Of a stretch of 64,000 bases of DNA, positions 63,503-64,000 are shown one piece after another (within the stretch, counting starts at the first letter, position 1; every line of letters begins with the position of its first letter). The stretch covers positions 1 through 64,000 of the forward strand of contig UQFN01000001.1 in assembly GCA_900540365.1 (NCBI GenBank), written 5' to 3'. Both the position numbers and the translations under genes were made by a program. Source of the DNA: an uncultured Mollicutes bacterium (GTDB lineage Bacteria > Bacillota_I > Bacilli_A > RFN20 > CAG-826). The notes below the pieces were generated by a model. It was given only the letters and a program-made list of their open reading frames with translations, did not search any database and had not been told where the DNA came from.

Positions 63503-64000
63503 TTATTCTTCAAATAAACTCATTTGTTCGAATGCTTCATCTAAATTTTGTATTTTCCCGATTGTAAATTCAAATAAACCAATAATTGATTCATAATCTT
63601 TAACTGCACTATTAGGTATTCTAATTAATTTTATATTGTATTTAGCACAGATTTCTTCTTTTTTCTATCTCTAAGAGCAGTTTCTTTACTACCAACATGT
63701 TCACCACCATCAATTTCAAAAGCAACTATTGTTTTATATTGACGATTAAATAAACCTCCACTAACTTGAACTATAACATCAAATTCTTTCATACCTATTT
63801 CTTTATGGTCAAAATAATTTACATTTTTAATAGCTTTTTCTACAAGTACATTTCTTTCAATTCTAAATTTAGATCCTCGACGATTAAAATAAGGTTTAAT
63901 AGTTTCAAAAAACTCCCTTTCGCTTTTTGAATCATTTGAAAAATCATAATTAATAACTGCTTCACTTTGAGGAACACTAATTTCTCCGTTACCAAAAACA
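63503..64000 (-). pseudogene. DUF2726-like nuclease-related protein, frameshifted, cut by the right edge
   Basis: About 165 C-terminal residues are inside the window. FETIKPYFNRRGSKFRIERNVLV, EFDVIVQVSGGLFNRQYKTIVAFEIDGGEHVG and ALRDRKKEEICAKYNIKLIRIPN match the DUF2726 plan: a restriction-endonuclease-like fold with D..ExD and a following RD..K helix. The frame breaks in a run of A (63657-63664 on the plus strand) where one base is missing; the other frame then gives the family C-terminus and stops at 63503. The start lies beyond the window. Confidence 0.82.

Noticed and set aside
54000..64000. Prophage or integrative element
   Set aside because: No integrase, structural, terminase or relaxase gene and no flanking attachment repeats were found, only defence-type genes.

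Overview
The window is very AT-rich DNA from a Gram-positive-type bacterium. The many lipobox signal peptides, an ATPase of the mycoplasma nuclease-locus type, the ylbF-rsmD-coaD gene order of Bacilli and the absence of Gram-negative outer-membrane genes point to a Mollicutes-related lineage of the Bacilli (inference; there is no rRNA here to place it). The genetic code is standard: TGA ends genes in ATGA stop/start overlaps at 7756-7759, 46148-46151 and 59435-59438. No rRNA, tRNA, CRISPR array or insertion sequence was seen.

Layout. 0.3-6.6 kb: a membrane-anchored thioredoxin-fold protein, an alpha-glucosidase with its GPH sugar symporter, the ylbF-rsmD-coaD housekeeping cluster and a YhhN-family membrane protein. 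6.6-23.4 kb: one long minus-strand locus in which secreted nucleases (endonuclease I, two staphylococcal-nuclease-like lipoproteins), a 5'-nucleotidase and an OB-fold/Ig-like lipoprotein lie beside a complete ABC importer (two binding lipoproteins, two permeases, a MalK-like ATPase with a ~265-residue insertion). I read it as a nucleic-acid scavenging system like the nuclease/ABC loci of mycoplasmas. 23.4-26.1 kb: two RDD-like membrane proteins and a thioredoxin-like lipoprotein. 26.1-29 kb: a P-type cation ATPase behind a yybP-ykoY manganese riboswitch; mntP follows at 39.7 kb. 29.5-35.3 kb: a 1924-residue helicase/nuclease. 36.2-43.3 kb: a heterodimeric ABC exporter, GDPD, a sugar MFS transporter and a HAD phosphatase. 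43.4-53.5 kb: a sugar-sensing and uptake module with a binding-protein-like sensor lipoprotein, a YesM-type kinase, a YesN-type regulator and an mglBAC-like importer under a cre site. Its binding protein appears circularly permuted and its permease carries a ~225-residue charged N-terminal extension. 53.7-64 kb: an accessory region with an Sfp-type PPTase, an XRE regulator, a broken lipoprotein gene and a defence-type island (broken NERD gene, DUF2075 nuclease-helicase with a MazG-like partner, an HTH-fused cytosine methyltransferase with a convergent restriction enzyme, an HNH-like gene, and two copies of a DUF2726-like gene, one frameshifted and one a remnant).

Two patterns run across the window. 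First, a conserved 29-base element recurs nine times, seven of them near the 3' end of a gene in sense orientation, usually touching the stop codon. Second, many first-in-operon genes have a -10 box ending 6-7 bases before the start codon and no Shine-Dalgarno, so they are probably leaderless, while operon-internal genes have good Shine-Dalgarno sites. Four genes carry five single-base deletions between them and one carries an in-frame stop; they are annotated as reconstructed pseudogenes, and sequencing error is not excluded.
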